Both the position numbers and the translations under genes were made by a program. This document shows positions 18,305-30,115 of a DNA stretch of 64,000 nt, piece by piece. Position 1 is the first letter of the stretch, and every line of letters begins with the position of its first letter. The stretch is from Strigamia acuminata (taxonomy: Eukaryota; Arthropoda; Chilopoda; Geophilomorpha; Linotaeniidae). Under the pieces are notes generated by a model. The model worked only from the letters and a program-made list of their open reading frames with translations. It ran no database searches and was not told the DNA's origin. The DNA lies in NCBI GenBank assembly GCA_949358305.1, contig OX442320.1, positions 3,302,259 through 3,366,258 of the forward strand, read 5' to 3'.

Positions 18305-20815
18305 ATATATAAAATTGACCTTAAACCTCTATTTCACGGAGAGGGAAAAAATCAATTAATTTTTTTTCACAACTGTTTTTGATCAGTTTTTGGAAAACAA
18401 TTCCAGTGAGTGCTCATAAATCTTAAAGATACGGTCCTAACTTTTTCAACTATCATTGAACAGGTGTATGAAGCAGGTAATTCTCTATGGCTGTTGAAGG
18501 TTCTTCAGGCTTCATAAAAATCACTAACCTAACTGAAAAAAAAGATCCCTTCCTCATAAAATTTTTTATTTCATATTATTTTAGAAATGTTACAATTATA
18601 ATTTTATCCTTTATCTAGCTTAAATTTGCAGCATTGGAAATACCTTTAATGCCAATTTGCAAACTACTTTGTAAATTTAATCTTATAATTTTAAAAAAAT
18701 TGACACAAAAGTGTAACAAAGTCAGCAGTTTTGGTTGTTTTGATTAACAATGCCACCTGGCGTATTATTAATTTTTTCTCATTTCAACGTAAATAGTTGA
18801 GCTTACATGTAACTGTAAAGCAAAAGCAGGTAACTGACCGCGAATAATTTTACTCGCAAGCTGGTGATTATCTGCAAGCGGATGATTACCCGCCCCAGCA
18901 TAAATGCACCACGCTTTATGGAATTCAAACCGGAACCAATTAAATTTTGATGAATCTTGGTTTGGGGATTTCTAACATGGTTTGCTGACAGTTTTCAAAC
19001 TTTCACACACCTAGCTCTTGCGGTTTGAGAGCTACACCAATTTTAACGTACAAAAAGTCCATATCTCAAAAACCGTCGCTCGGATTTTAGTATAGACTGT
19101 GTACTACCACAAGAAAAAGTAGTTTTGTTTCTTTTTTCATTTTTGTGATTATTATAATGATTAAAATGATATTTTAGTTTTAATTGTATTTTATAATAAA
19201 AGTTTTTTTTATTTATAAAATACAGTTTTATGCTGTTTTTATTTCAACTTACATGTTTTTTCAGTTTATTGGTTGCTTTGTCAGGAAAGCACACAATTTC
19301 CTAACAATACAACTTTAGGTAATCGAATGCAATGTCTGTACATCTATACTCTAGTTGCAGTCAAAAAGGCACTTTACAATCTGTAGTTCCATTGGTCGAG
19401 ACAGTTTACTGGTGTAGTGATCCGGAAAAGTAGATCCAAACACCAGAATTGCATTACAATGTACAGACATTGTAATCGATCGCCTAGGCAACTGCCAAAA
19501 ATTCAAAATTGTTTACTCTGCATAGTAACCAATAAACATAACAAACATGAGTTTGACATTCTTATTCGCGTAAAACTTCATTTCAATGATGGAAATAACA
19601 TTTTTTAATAAGAAAAATCAAAATGCGTCGTAACATTAACTAAACTAGTCATAACACGCACAACAATAACTAAAAATTAAATCTACTTCTCAGAGTCGTG
19701 GTTGCCGCATCTTCGATGCCGTACATGCGTCTCGTACATCGCCCACTCGAAAATGTCCAAAAAATCTCAAAATACATTCATCAAAGTATCAATAACTCAC
19801 ACAACCACCCTCTGCTACCAGTTATTTGCGGGGATAGCATTTGGGTCATTTTGATTAGGTATTTGCTATGGTTGGGCCCTGGATTACCAAATCGGCAGGT
19901 TAGACACCGGCCTTTGGACCTCACACTTTTTAGGGGGCCGGTGGCAACAAATTATCGATTGTTAAAATCAACATTGTTAAATAGAGGCAAATAATGACAC
20001 CTGTAGATGGGCTTTTTAGATAGTCAATAAAATTTTGCTTCTTGCGGAATTCTGTAAATGCAAAATTGTTTATTTGGCTTGAGTTTGCATGAATGGAAAT
20101 TTGTAGCTATTGATTGAATGGATGCACTTTACCCTTGAGCGAAATATTTCATCTGCATTGAAACGCTTGCAACAAAATTGCTGATGTTGCTGAAGAGAAG
20201 GAGAGAGAATAGAGTTTAAAGTGGAACCAACTGGGTCGATAACTATGATAATAATGGCAATGTGGAAGCAAATTTGAAGAAAGAAAAAAATTCAATTCCA
20301 TATTCATGAAAAATAATCTAATTGTTCGTGTCCCTAAGTTCTGATTAAAAATGGTTTTAAAAATTAATGAATAAAATAAGTGAGGTTAATTTGAACTGTG
20401 ATAATTAAAAAGTTTCTAACTTTTACGCTCTGTTAGCTTAATTCGACTTTTTTCAATTAAAACTAAACTTAAATTTTTTTTTTACATTTAGATACCATTT
20501 TCTAACATCAAATTTATAATGCTAAAGTGTTGTAAATGAACGGTCTCTTCATTGCCGGACTAACCACTTCCGAAGCCCCAAGCAGATGAAATAAATAAGC
20601 CTTCTTACCATTTTTCAAAAAATCAACTTATAAAATAGAGTATAATTGGCAAAAATATGTACACTTATCGGTGCGTTCAATGTCAAATGGATTTCTTTGA
20701 TTTTGCTGATTTTCTTGATTTCTGGAAACCGGAAATAATGATTTTTACTTCATCAAATGGGAATCAGATTTCAGAAAATTGAATTTCTGAAAATGCAGGG
20801 TCACTTTTCTTGGTT
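18305..20815. other. non-coding with a degraded MITE
   Basis: A decayed member of the ATTGGYCGAG MITE family is recognisable at about 19090-19440, from its CTACCACAAGAAAAAGTAG end and its GTAGTGATCCGGAAAAGTAG end. No gene is visible elsewhere. Confidence 0.4.
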
Positions 20816-21220
20816 TACCGTATATCTTCGGGTATAATACGACCCTGCGTATAATACGACCCCCCCATTTTAAAGCGCCATTTTTGTAATAAATGGTGTA
20901 TGCACGAATAATACGAGTTAGTAATTGTCTACCACAACAATGAAAAATCACAAAAGAAAAGTTGATTTATTCAAAACAAAATGTTAGATTTTGATTTTAT
21001 AACCCTAACAGCACATAAATATATAGAAATATGTATAAACATACGTTATATGTCCATAATACGTACATTATATGTCCATAAAACCTACGTTAAACGTCCG
21101 TAATACGTATGTTACAATTTTTTTTTTTTGGTATTACGCGCATATAGTACGACCCCCCCCCCAATTACAGCTGTGAAATTTGCAATAAATTTCTCGTATT
21201 ATACCCGAAGATATACGGTA
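20816..21220. mobile_element. MITE, TACCGTATATCTTCGGGTAT ends
   Basis: About 405 bp with inverted termini of at least 25 bp (TACCGTATATCTTCGGGTAT and its complement), likely with TA target duplication. The interior has poly-C/G runs and repeated ATATGTCCATAA-type motifs. Confidence 0.8.
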
Positions 21221-22490
21221 CTTGATTTTCAGCCATCTTGATTTCCACATAGTGTGATCAAAACACATTCAAAGTCAAATGAATTATTTGACTTATCATA
21301 ATCTGAATTATCAACAATTCATGCGAGTCATTGGCTGATGTGGCTGAAATGTTTTACCAGCCATAGGAAATGACGTAATTTACATCACTGAAATGATAAT
21401 TTAATTGCAATAAATGGAGATCCTTTAGAACAGACTGGCCCCAAACTGCCGCTTATTTAGCTTTATGCTAAGTCTGGCACTGATTTTTCTTATGCATCAC
21501 ATCCTGTTGGCACACACAGAATAAGCTTGCAGGGTTTCGCTTAAGAACTTACATTAAATTTTTCCAGTAAATAAAAATTCATAAATCTAGAGTTAACATG
21601 AGCAATTCATTAATCAATATAAATTAATACAAATTAATAATATTTTTTTTGCATTATACTCTCTAACTTAAAAAGTAACAATGCAATCCAAAAAATGTCA
21701 ATTAGATAGTTGTAGAGCATCAATTTTTTAGTACAATGACATTTTAAAGTAATATGTTTATGGTAAAAGTTTTTAAGAAAAAGCAAAATTCAAATCAAAT
21801 ATTTTTTTCCACAAACCTGGTTTTTCGCTAGCGATAAATCATGTTTTTATACTTCAGCCAAAATTTCAAAAACATGTAATGAATAATTAGTAGTCTTGTA
21901 ATTGACATTTTGTAAGATTCTTAAAAAAATATTTAAAAAAATTTTTCTTTAAAAAAAATTATTGAATTTCTCTTAACTTGAGTTTGGCAGAAGAAAAGAA
22001 AGGTAAAAACACCGCCTTTGCTTCCCTGCAAAAAAAATTGAATTTCCAACACTTTAATTAATAGAAAGACCTTAGAAGTTGTCGCTTTACCAAAACTGTT
22101 TTGCACTTCCAAATTCAGATGGAAAATTTGTATTTAATTCCACTTTCACAACAATATTTAAACCACCTGGGTAATTCATTAAGAATATAATCTATCATTA
22201 TTCCTAAAACAAAACTACAATAGTTTTATCATTAATTTTTGCAATGCAAAATCTAAAAATCTAAAATGCAGTATTAAAAATCCAATACAATACTCATTAT
22301 ACTTTGAAAAAATAAAAATAAAAATTAAATCTAAATTACTTTACATTCCATTTTTATTTGCATAAAAATTCAATTTTTTTATTGTATTCTTTTTGGCTCT
22401 GATCCAAATATGGAAATCCCTACAGACACTTATTACATTCCAATATCTTTGATTGAAAAAATACACCCTTTTAATACCTTAATAACTATA
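21221..22490. other. non-coding, very AT-rich
   Basis: Long A/T-rich stretches, no ORF above background, no terminal repeats recognised. Confidence 0.4.
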
Positions 22491-23041
22491 CAGTTAAAAC
22501 TCTTTATAACGAATCTCGATATAACAAACTATCGATACAACGAATTGTTAAAAATGACTTGGTTGGCCAGCCATAGAACACCACGTTAAATATTTTCGAT
22601 ATAACAAATTTCAATACAACGAATTATTCGTTAAAACAAACAAGTTTTTATGTACACTGTAATACCCACAAGCCCTTGTTATAACGAATTTTCAAAACTC
22701 ACAACATCCCATGCCCATATTTAGAAAATAAAGAAAAATGGAAAATTTCCTGTTTTAAAATGGCCGCCAAACCAAAGGCAATTTTGATTCAGGACAAGTT
22801 GAACATATTTAATGCCATTGACAATGGCAGATGGAGATGAGATTAATTTCTCCCGTTCTACAATTTCAAAATTTTTAAAGAATCGGGATAAAATTAACAT
22901 GAAACTTGCATGTTTATGAATAAATAATGTTGTTTATGATGAAATTTAAATTTTTTCAGCTAATTCGTTTTAACAAACTCTCGTAATAATGAATCGATTT
23001 TTCGGATCCCTTGCGATTCGTTATAAAGAGTTTTGACTGTA
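22489..23041 (+). mobile_element. pogo/Tigger-like element, longest copy in the window
   Basis: The element runs 22491-23039, begins CAGTTAAAACTCTTTATAACG, ends in the complement TTATAAAGAGTTTTGACTG, and is flanked by TA. It shares termini and subterminal GATATAACGAATT motifs with shorter copies at 29930, 37135 and 45324. Unlike them it carries a transposase relic. Tc1/mariner superfamily, pogo clade by termini and relic. Confidence 0.8.
22760..22930 (+). pseudogene. pogo-type transposase relic (N-terminal helix-turn-helix)
   Basis: From the ATG at 22760 one frame reads a short basic start, then LIQDKLNIFNAIDNG, then a stop. A second frame continues with INFSRSTISKFLKNRDKIN. Together these resemble the CENP-B/pogo N-terminal DNA-binding motif (an 'I..A...G' helix followed by '..STIS..LKN+..I'). 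The frame break and the missing DDE domain show it is dead. It marks the likely autonomous ancestor of the MITEs in this window. Confidence 0.6.
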
Positions 23042-23576
23042 TTTAGTCCAACATTTATTTTTGCTTTAACCAGACCCTTGCAAATGGTAATCTTAAATCA
23101 AAGCACACTCATGCAAAATGGATGGCCAGCTGCCTGGTACTAAGATAAGTTGCATACTTATCAAATCATGACTTCCATCAACTCCCAAAATCTTTAAAAT
23201 TTCATAAGAAACTAAATCTCCAGATTTGGAAAATCAATTTCATGCTTAAGCCTTACAACCCCAACCTAAAAGTTATACTTCCAGAGTGACAGAGACCAAC
23301 TTGGTTCACGTACTCATGTTACGCCCATTCCAATGTGGTGTCACTGAGCAAATACTCCGACATACAAGGTGTTTCTCAAATAACTTGTCCCACTGTATTT
23401 TCCAAATAAATACAGGAATTGCAATGAATGTGACGATAAATTGAATAAGGTTGAAAAAATGAGGTCGGGTAATACGATCACGTGCTCTTAACAATTGTTG
23501 GGTTCGGTTAGGTTAGGGAGATAAACCATAGCAAAATAACTTCATAACTAGATCCCGGATATTTATGCAAAATAAA
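23042..23576. other. non-coding, nothing recognised
   Basis: No gene or defined element. Contains one TTAGGTTAGGG motif near 23507. Confidence 0.4.
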
Positions 23577-23800
23577 ATTCGTTTTATGCATGTTCAATTC
23601 GTTTTATGCGTGTAAAATTCGTTTTATGCGTGTAAAATTCGTTTTATGCGTGTAAAATTCGTTTTATGCGTGTACAATTCGTTTTATGCGTATAAAATTC
23701 GTTTTATGCGTATAAAATTCGTTTTATGCATATAAAATTCGTTTTATGCGTATAAAATTCGGTTTAAGCGTATAAAATTCGTTTTATGCCTATAAAATAA
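23577..23800. repeat. 20-bp minisatellite B
   Basis: About 11 tandem copies of GTTTTATGCGTGTAAAATTC and close variants (GCGTATAAAATTC on the right). Confidence 0.9.
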
Positions 23801-23876
23801 GCACCAAAAATTCTATTTTATGCAAGATAAAAATAAAAACATGCAAAATAAAAAAATTTATTCGAGTGAAATCAAG

Positions 23877-24023
23877 TAGGTGCATTCAAAAACTCTAAAA
23901 CATATGCAAAACGCGTTTTGTGTTTGAACGTGACGTCATTCCCATTGAATAACATTCCCATGTTATTCAATGGGAATGACGTCACAAGTTTTGCATACGT
24001 TTTAGAGTTTTTGAATGCACCTA
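23877..24023. mobile_element. palindromic MITE with two CRE-like sites
   Basis: Inverted termini TAGGTGCATTCAAAAACTCT around a nearly perfect hairpin. Both arms contain TGACGTCA, and the inner stem ATTCCCATTGAATAACATT is mirrored. Related termini occur at 40033-40172 and, weakly, 41755-41875. Confidence 0.75.
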
Positions 24024-25082
24024 GTGTTAAATAACAACTTAATGTCATTTCAAAGTGTTCTTCGTGTAAATAAATTGTAATTAGTAATTAAAATCGATTT
24101 TTTCTATTTTTATTTGTTTATTTCTTAAAACTTTTTCCAGACACTAATTTAGTGTCTTCCCTGGTGTCTGTTTTTGGCAAAGTCCTCAGTTTTCCGAACG
24201 CAAGCATACATACGACACGTGTCTTAAAAAAAGGTAAAAATTGATACGTACATTTTACATATCGTTAAAAAAAGACATAGTGATCCCATAATCCAATGCA
24301 TTGTAATTGGTATTACATCACAAATACTCAGTGCACCTGACCTTTAACGACAACTGTTAACACATGTGTGCAGCTACCTTATGGTTTGAGCAATAAATCA
24401 AAAATCCAAAGTTACCTTTTATCATTTCCTCTTCCGCTCATTCATTTTCTCCTCTCCTCTTGATAAGACGAGATTAGATTAGAAACGGAACAAATCTGTT
24501 TTTGTCAATATTTTAATGATCTTTCAGATGCAGAAAGAGATTAGACGGTAATTTATGACGACACTAATTTACCCTTTTATTCACAATCAATAACACGTCT
24601 TTTGAAATAGTTGTTGCACAAACATGCTTATCTTCACCGCATATCTCAAGGTAGAGAGACTAAAGGCAGCGCCCTCCCACGGATGGCCTCCATTGGCTGC
24701 ACGAAAACGTCATTACCTGCATCTTGCTGTATGATGCCAAATTTTGATGTTTCACTATTATTAAATTGTAGGGCAAAACCCAAATCTAACTTAATCTACC
24801 AGTGAAACAAAAGAAAGATTATAAATGAGTCCGTTACTAGGTGGTGCTAATAAAATGCCAGATGACACGTTTTGTCCAATTAGAAACTTATGGGTGGATT
24901 AAGGGTAACTGTTACTAGTGAGTTTTAAAAAAGAGTTGTGTTGTGGTGAAGCGAACCTCAAAGGGGGAACTAGACTAGTTTTAAGTGTTTTATGTCGTTT
25001 GTGTCAATTCATGTCGTTTTATATCAGTTTTATATCAATTTATGTTGTTTTCATATTGTTTGTGTTGTCTTTACATTAATGT
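24024..25082. other. non-coding, nothing recognised
   Basis: Short ORFs only. A run of GTTTTATATCAGTT-like motifs lies at 24990-25080. Confidence 0.35.
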
Positions 25083-25510
25083 TTGATCTGCAGTGTTGTA
25101 TCTCGTTCACTAAATCGCGAACTAGTTCAAGTTCGCGTTCTTCACCGTGTGAACTAGTTCACGTTCACGTTCACGTTCACGTTCACGTTCACGACAATTT
25201 TTTTCAAAGTAAACAAAGTTCAGCTCACTTTTCCAAATTTTTTTTTAAAAATTGAAATGTTTTTTTTATGTTTTGTGGTTTGCAAATGAAAAAAAAAACA
25301 CTTTTTTTTTTCAGTAAAGCAGTCGTTTTCATTGTTTTTATTAATGACAAAAACGTCTGATTTTGCCGTTTTCGTTGTAAAAAGTGATCAAAATGAATGT
25401 TTTGATGATGAAAACGTCATCAAAATGTTTAAAACCGATGCAAAAAGTTACGTTTTTGCAACGTTTTCATCATCAAACTTCGTTCAAGTACACACTTAAA
25501 AGTGAACTAA

Positions 25511-26362
25511 CAAGGGAACCACATGAATAAGTCATTTTAGATTTTGGTCAAATTTTGGCCAAATGATGTCTAAAGTGAGCTTAATAATTGCCTAAATTTT
25601 TAAATTTCCATGGTCAGCTGATTAACCATGGTAATTATCCCAAATCTGTACTCTTTTTGGGCTCTAATGGACATTTTGAGTGAAAAGGCTGTGTGTAGGG
25701 ATATGGTAAACAACTGGTTGCTGAGCAACAACTCCAGGAAAATAGTTCTGGAGCACTAATCCAGAACTATTTTTTCTGGAGTTGTTTTCTGGTCACATGG
25801 TCACATCCAAGAATTTTATGACTGTCTTCATGAAGACAATAATAGTTTGTAGTTGTGGTCCAGTGGTTAAGGCAATGGACTAGGAATCTTTCCACACAGG
25901 TTCAAACCCTGGTGTGTGTGTATGAAAATTTTTACTTTTATTTTTTAATCTTTTTAGCAGTAATTTTAATGTTTGTAATTTTATGTTTGTTTTTAGAAAA
26001 TTTTAATTAATTAATTTAATTTTTTACCAAACATAAAATTCATGAAGACAGTCATAAAATTCCTGGATGTGACCATGTGACCAGAAAACAACTCCAGAAA
26101 AAATAGTTCTGGATTAGTGCTCCAGAACTATTTTCCTGGAGTTGTTGCTCAGCAACCAGTTGTTTACCATATCCCTACACACAGCCTTTTCACTCAAAAT
26201 GTCTACTAGAGCCCAAAAAGAGTACAGATTTGGGATAATTACCATGGTTAATCAGCTGACCATGGAGATTTAAAAATTTAGGCAATTATTAAGCTCACTT
26301 TAGACATCATTTGGCCAAAATTTGGCCAAAATCTAAAATGACTTATTCATGTGGTTCCCTTG
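25511..26362. mobile_element. foldback element, 324-bp inverted arms, tRNA-like loop
   Basis: Arms 25511-25834 and 26039-26362 are near-perfect inverted copies beginning CAAGGGAACCACATGAATAA. TAA flanks both ends, a 3-bp duplication compatible with PIF/Harbinger. The 204-bp loop holds a tRNA-like sequence and T-runs. Transcription across it would give a long hairpin RNA. No transposase is present. Confidence 0.85.
25849..25920 (+). pseudogene. tRNA-like sequence (tRNA-Ser-derived), in foldback loop
   Basis: TGGTCCAGTGG matches a pol III A box and GGTTCAAACCC a B box. The T arm (ACAGG...CCTG) pairs. The segment TGGTTAAGGCAATGGACTAG closely resembles tRNA-Ser(AGA) D and anticodon arms. The variable arm is missing and the acceptor stem does not pair, so it is not a working tRNA. 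T-runs that could end pol III transcription follow at about 25928-25945. It could be a tRNA pseudogene or a SINE head. Confidence 0.65.
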
Positions 26363-26676
26363 TAAGCCCATTTTTTGCGTTCACTTGTAAAAGTAAACTA
26401 GTTCGCGTTCGATACAATACTGTTGATTTGATGGGTTTTGATTTGATTTTGTGCTTGATTTGTTAAATTTTGATTTGTTTGCGAGTGCCTTGTGGCCAGT
26501 TTACTTACCCTTTGGTCACGTGATAATGTGAGGATTAAGACTCCCCCTTTTTATCTCTTTTGTTTGAAGAATAAAAGTGAGTCAGTAGTTTTTACCTAGT
26601 CACCCTGCTTGCATCGTTTCAACTTTTTTTGCAGTTTAAAACCGCATTTTTGCAATTTGGAAAGTTTTGAAGAACT

Positions 26677-26893
26677 ACCATATTTTATCAATTAAGAGCC
26701 GCGGCTCTTATTCAAAACTACCATTGTTGTCAGCAATTACAATTTTGGTTTTTTGTTCGTTACATTTGTTTAACATAACAAACAAAGTCTGAACATCACG
26801 AACGAAGCGTTCATCATACGTGAGGTTAAAAACGGAAACAATACCGTTGGTGTCTCAGCCGAGGCTACAATTCGAGGGCAACTCTTAATCGGT
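26677..26893. mobile_element. MITE of the TACCATATTTTATCAATTAAGAG family
   Basis: Ends TACCATATTTTATCAATTAAG and CTCTTAATCGGTAAAATACGATA are inverted. The interior GAGCCGCGGCTC and the TTTGTTTAACATAACAAACAAAG segment match 18128-18304. Confidence 0.7.
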
Positions 26894-27035
26894 AAAATAC
26901 GATATATTGATTTAGTTTCCTGACCACCTTTTATTAAGCCCCTTGACCCTTGAAAATAAAGAAATAGAAATATTAATAGAAATTGAGAAATATTTTTATG
27001 AAATTGACATATTTCTTCAATGAACTAAATCTGTA

Positions 27036-27290
27036 CTGCGCATCCCATTCTGCGCAGACGATTTTCTAATTCCAGTTGCTATTTAGCAGTATCAAGCCTA
27101 ATATTAGGCCTAATAATGCTAAAAATAAGGTAAATAAATAAAAATATTTTGGTACAGCGCTGTACATAACTTTAAATAATGAGTTTATTGTTGTTTATTT
27201 ACTTTATTTTAGCATTATTACGCCTAATGCTGCTAAATAACAACTGGAATTAGAAAATAGTCTGCGCAGAATGGGATGCGCAGTACGAAT
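27036..27290. mobile_element. palindromic MITE, TACTGCGCATCCCATTCTGC ends
   Basis: About 100-bp arms starting TACTGCGCATCCCATTCTGC, complementary to the right end, with a TTTAGCAGTATTA-rich core. A much weaker relative is visible near 30595-30810. Confidence 0.75.
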
Positions 27291-28405
27291 TTAGCATCAA
27301 GATACAGCAGTAGGCTTCACCATCTTCCAGTTTTGCACCGTTAGCAAGTGTGGTTTGCGACGTCACGACACCCCATTGGCTGGATACTTTTCCATACCGA
27401 ATCACAGCGCACAGCACTACCTTTGTATCTATCTTGGCATATCTTAGCAACAATCTTGTTCTAAGACTGCGATTGCGGCAACAATTTGTGATCGACCAAA
27501 ACCAAAAAAAAAAAAAAATTTAACAGCCAAATTTATTTACGGCTGACTTTTAGCCACCATTGCACCTTCCCTGATTATTTCGAGGTTAAAAAGAGCGATC
27601 AACATCGTGTTGTTTGTGAGCTACGGCACGAAATGGACTTGTCGGGAGAGCAAAAGAGCCCATTGAAAATAGCACTCAATTTCACGGTGTTGGCAAAGAA
27701 TTTATCGATCCCTCCTAATGTCGTCATCAGGATCAACATTTTGCTCACTTGTTCAGACTAGCAATCATCGCTCGCTGTCGACGCTCATCTGATAGAAAAA
27801 CTGCCCGAATGAATCACCACTTCATGTACGAGATTGTGTCAGCTCAGCAAAATGTCTGTCAATATTTAAGGCTTTGCCTGCACGCTTTTATTTATTACCG
27901 GCATGCTCCCGCGTCGTTCAGATATGGTGACTGCGTCTTTAATTACACCGATGTCCGAAATCATTGCCAATTAGAATTTGATGAGAGATTTGTGTAGAAT
28001 GTGTGGCATGAAGAATTCAAAGAGTCACGTTTTGTTACTGCAGCGTTGTTGCAACAAATGGTGCGTTCAATTTGCGAAAGGAAAGACAAATCTTTCCAAA
28101 TAACGTCAATAGACCTTTGGAAAAATGAGGTCAGGTGATACGTTCAAGTAACAATGGTTACGAGAAAAACCATTGCAAAATAACATTGTAACATTGTTAA
28201 TTTTTAGTTTTCTAATTGTGGGCAGTGCCTAACTGCACTATGTCATAATTTTCCAATGGTCTATTGCATCGTTTCTTTTTTACATTAGCGGTTTGTAATT
28301 GATGTAATGCTTGACATTAATCATACCATTGCTTACGAACACAGGACTTGTAAGATTTAGACTGCACAATTTTTTGCTCATTTTATGTCGCAAAGTAATC
28401 TATTG
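27291..28405. other. non-coding or unrecognised; open stretch 27520-27765
   Basis: 27520-27765 (+) is open for about 80 codons, including an ATG at 27641. It shows no motif, no convincing splice acceptor and no homologue I recognise. An overlapping ORF at 27749-27997 also shows nothing. Probably chance, but more coding-like than its surroundings. Confidence 0.25.
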
Positions 28406-28816
28406 TTAACCTTCCCATAGCCATGGTAGGTCAAAAAAATTACAGAAGTGGAAAAATCACTGCAATTCTTTTTTTTTCTGATAATTAATTAATGAGGTTA
28501 ACTTGTATTCCTCAAAAACTTTTTTTTCTTATTTTATAATGTCTAAATACAAATAGTTTTTCAATTATTATTAAGATAATTTAATATTTATAACATAAAA
28601 CACCCTTAATGGGAGCGCCGTACACTGCTTTGCCATCTGTTTGCACTAGGTGGCGTATTAAAATTAGTCCTAAAACATGTGCTTTTACCAGGAAAAATGC
28701 GATTGCACCAGGAAAAATGTGATTCTGCACATGCGCAGAAGCATTTTAAAAGAAGGCCGATTTGACCGACCTTAGCTAGCAATGGTGGAAACTAGGCTTG
28801 GCTATGGGAAGGTTAA
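28406..28816. mobile_element. piggyBac-like MITE, copy 1
   Basis: 403 bp from 28410 to 28812 with termini CCTTCCCATAGCC and GGCTATGGGAAGG, flanked by TTAA on both sides. It is nearly identical to 51951-52352, differing by one T-run length and a substitution. Confidence 0.9.
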
Positions 28817-29141
28817 GGCTCGTTTACATTGTTGCGAAATTTAGCACGCGAAATGGTCGTGTCAAAAAATTCACACGAAAAAATTTGCTTCTCATGTTCT
28901 CAATGAAGCAAAGAGAAGTGATAAAGTGAAGTCTCGTTTCAATTGTGAAGTTGGTGACGACATATGCTATCTCGTCTGTCGTTAGCCAACACGTGCAAAC
29001 TTTCCAAGCGAAGCAAAAAAGTAGACTTCAAGTCTACTCTGAAATTTCGCGTGCGAAGGGTTGCCAGACAAACTTTCACGCACGAAATTGTCGCGTTTGC
29101 ATCAATTCGAACGCAATTTTGCAACAATGTAAACGAGCCTT
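28817..29141. mobile_element. MITE, GGCTCGTTTACATTGTTGC ends
   Basis: Inverted termini GGCTCGTTTACATTGTTGCG and GCAACAATGTAAACGAGCC bound about 325 bp with further imperfect internal inverted repeats (GCGAAATTTAGCACGCGAAA type). It touches the piggyBac-like MITE, which probably inserted at its edge. Confidence 0.75.
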
Positions 29142-29927
29142 TATGCGTACAGACCATTCCGCTTATCGGCCGATTCGCATAGCTCATATTCGATTAATTA
29201 GTTGTTAAATTTCGACATTACACGCTTGCCACGCCGATTAGATAATTCGAGTCTTTCCCTCAAATCCTAACCATAACAAACACATTAGGTCAGGGGTCGG
29301 CGAATAATTTTAAGTGGGGATATTATTGAAAATTTTTATCGAGGTCCAGAAAAAATACACTTAAAAACCTTACTAAAAACCTAAGAAAACGAATAAAACA
29401 CTTAAAAACCATATAAACCCCCCCAATAAACACACACAACCCACAATATACCAGGAAAAAACAGGAAAAACAAGAAAAAACACCGAAAAACCAAAGAAAC
29501 CGAGGGGAAAACGTCGCTAAAACTTATCGACTTAACACTTGACTTATGTCAGCCATTCAGCATGGACACCCATAACTACAGTAAAAGAAAATCAATTGAA
29601 AATATAACTCCAGGAAAAAAAATAAGTTGTAAAAACTTGAACAAATGAAGAATAAATAACATTCTGATTGTTTGTTGTATTTTTACTGTCATCTTTTGAT
29701 GGGAATTGCTTTCTATTGTGGCACTGTTTATTCCTGGATTTGTTTTCTAGCGAGGTGTGGAAATTAAACAATAATATCTTTACATCGTTTTATATCGCTT
29801 GTGTAGTTTAAATGCAATTATCGAATTATATCGCTAGCAATATCGATTTTCTTGCCTCATTGTTATAACATCGAATAACGAATTCTACCATCATTTCCTG
29901 GTGATTCTACTTGACTTATGTTTTAAA
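29142..29927. other. non-coding, nothing recognised
   Basis: A C/A-rich stretch at 29390-29500 and otherwise AT-rich DNA with no gene. Confidence 0.4.
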
Positions 29928-30115
29928 TACAGTCGAAACTCTTTATAACGAATCGCGATATAACGAATTATCGATATAATGAATACCTAAAAATGACCGG
30001 TTTGTTTGGCTGGCCATAGAACACCACGTTAAAAAATTTCGATATAACGAATTCTGGTTATAACGAATCGATTTTTCAGATCCCGTGCGATTCGTTATAA
30101 AGAGTTTCGACTGTA
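29928..30115. mobile_element. pogo/Tigger-like MITE
   Basis: 184 bp from CAGTCGAAACTCTTTATAAC (29930) to its complement ending 30113, flanked by TA. It shares the GGCCATAGAACACCACGTT core with the 22491 copy. Confidence 0.9.

Larger units (their letters stand above)
25083..26430. mobile_element. hAT-like non-autonomous element, host of the foldback insertion
   Basis: Ends CAGTGTTGTATCTCGTTCAC (25091) and the complement of CAGTATTGTATCGAACGCG (ending 26422) are flanked by TTGATCTG and TTGATTTG, a 7/8 match. Terminus and 8-bp duplication fit hAT. The left part has a GTTCAC hexamer run at about 25155-25195. A diverged left end recurs near 39199. The foldback element at 25511-26362 is inserted inside. 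Confidence 0.7.

Noticed and set aside
25849-25920. Functional tRNA gene
   Set aside because: Acceptor stem does not pair and the variable arm is missing; kept as tRNA-derived.
27641-27997. Gene at 27.6-28.0 kb
   Set aside because: Two overlapping open stretches but no motif, frame continuity or convincing splice sites.
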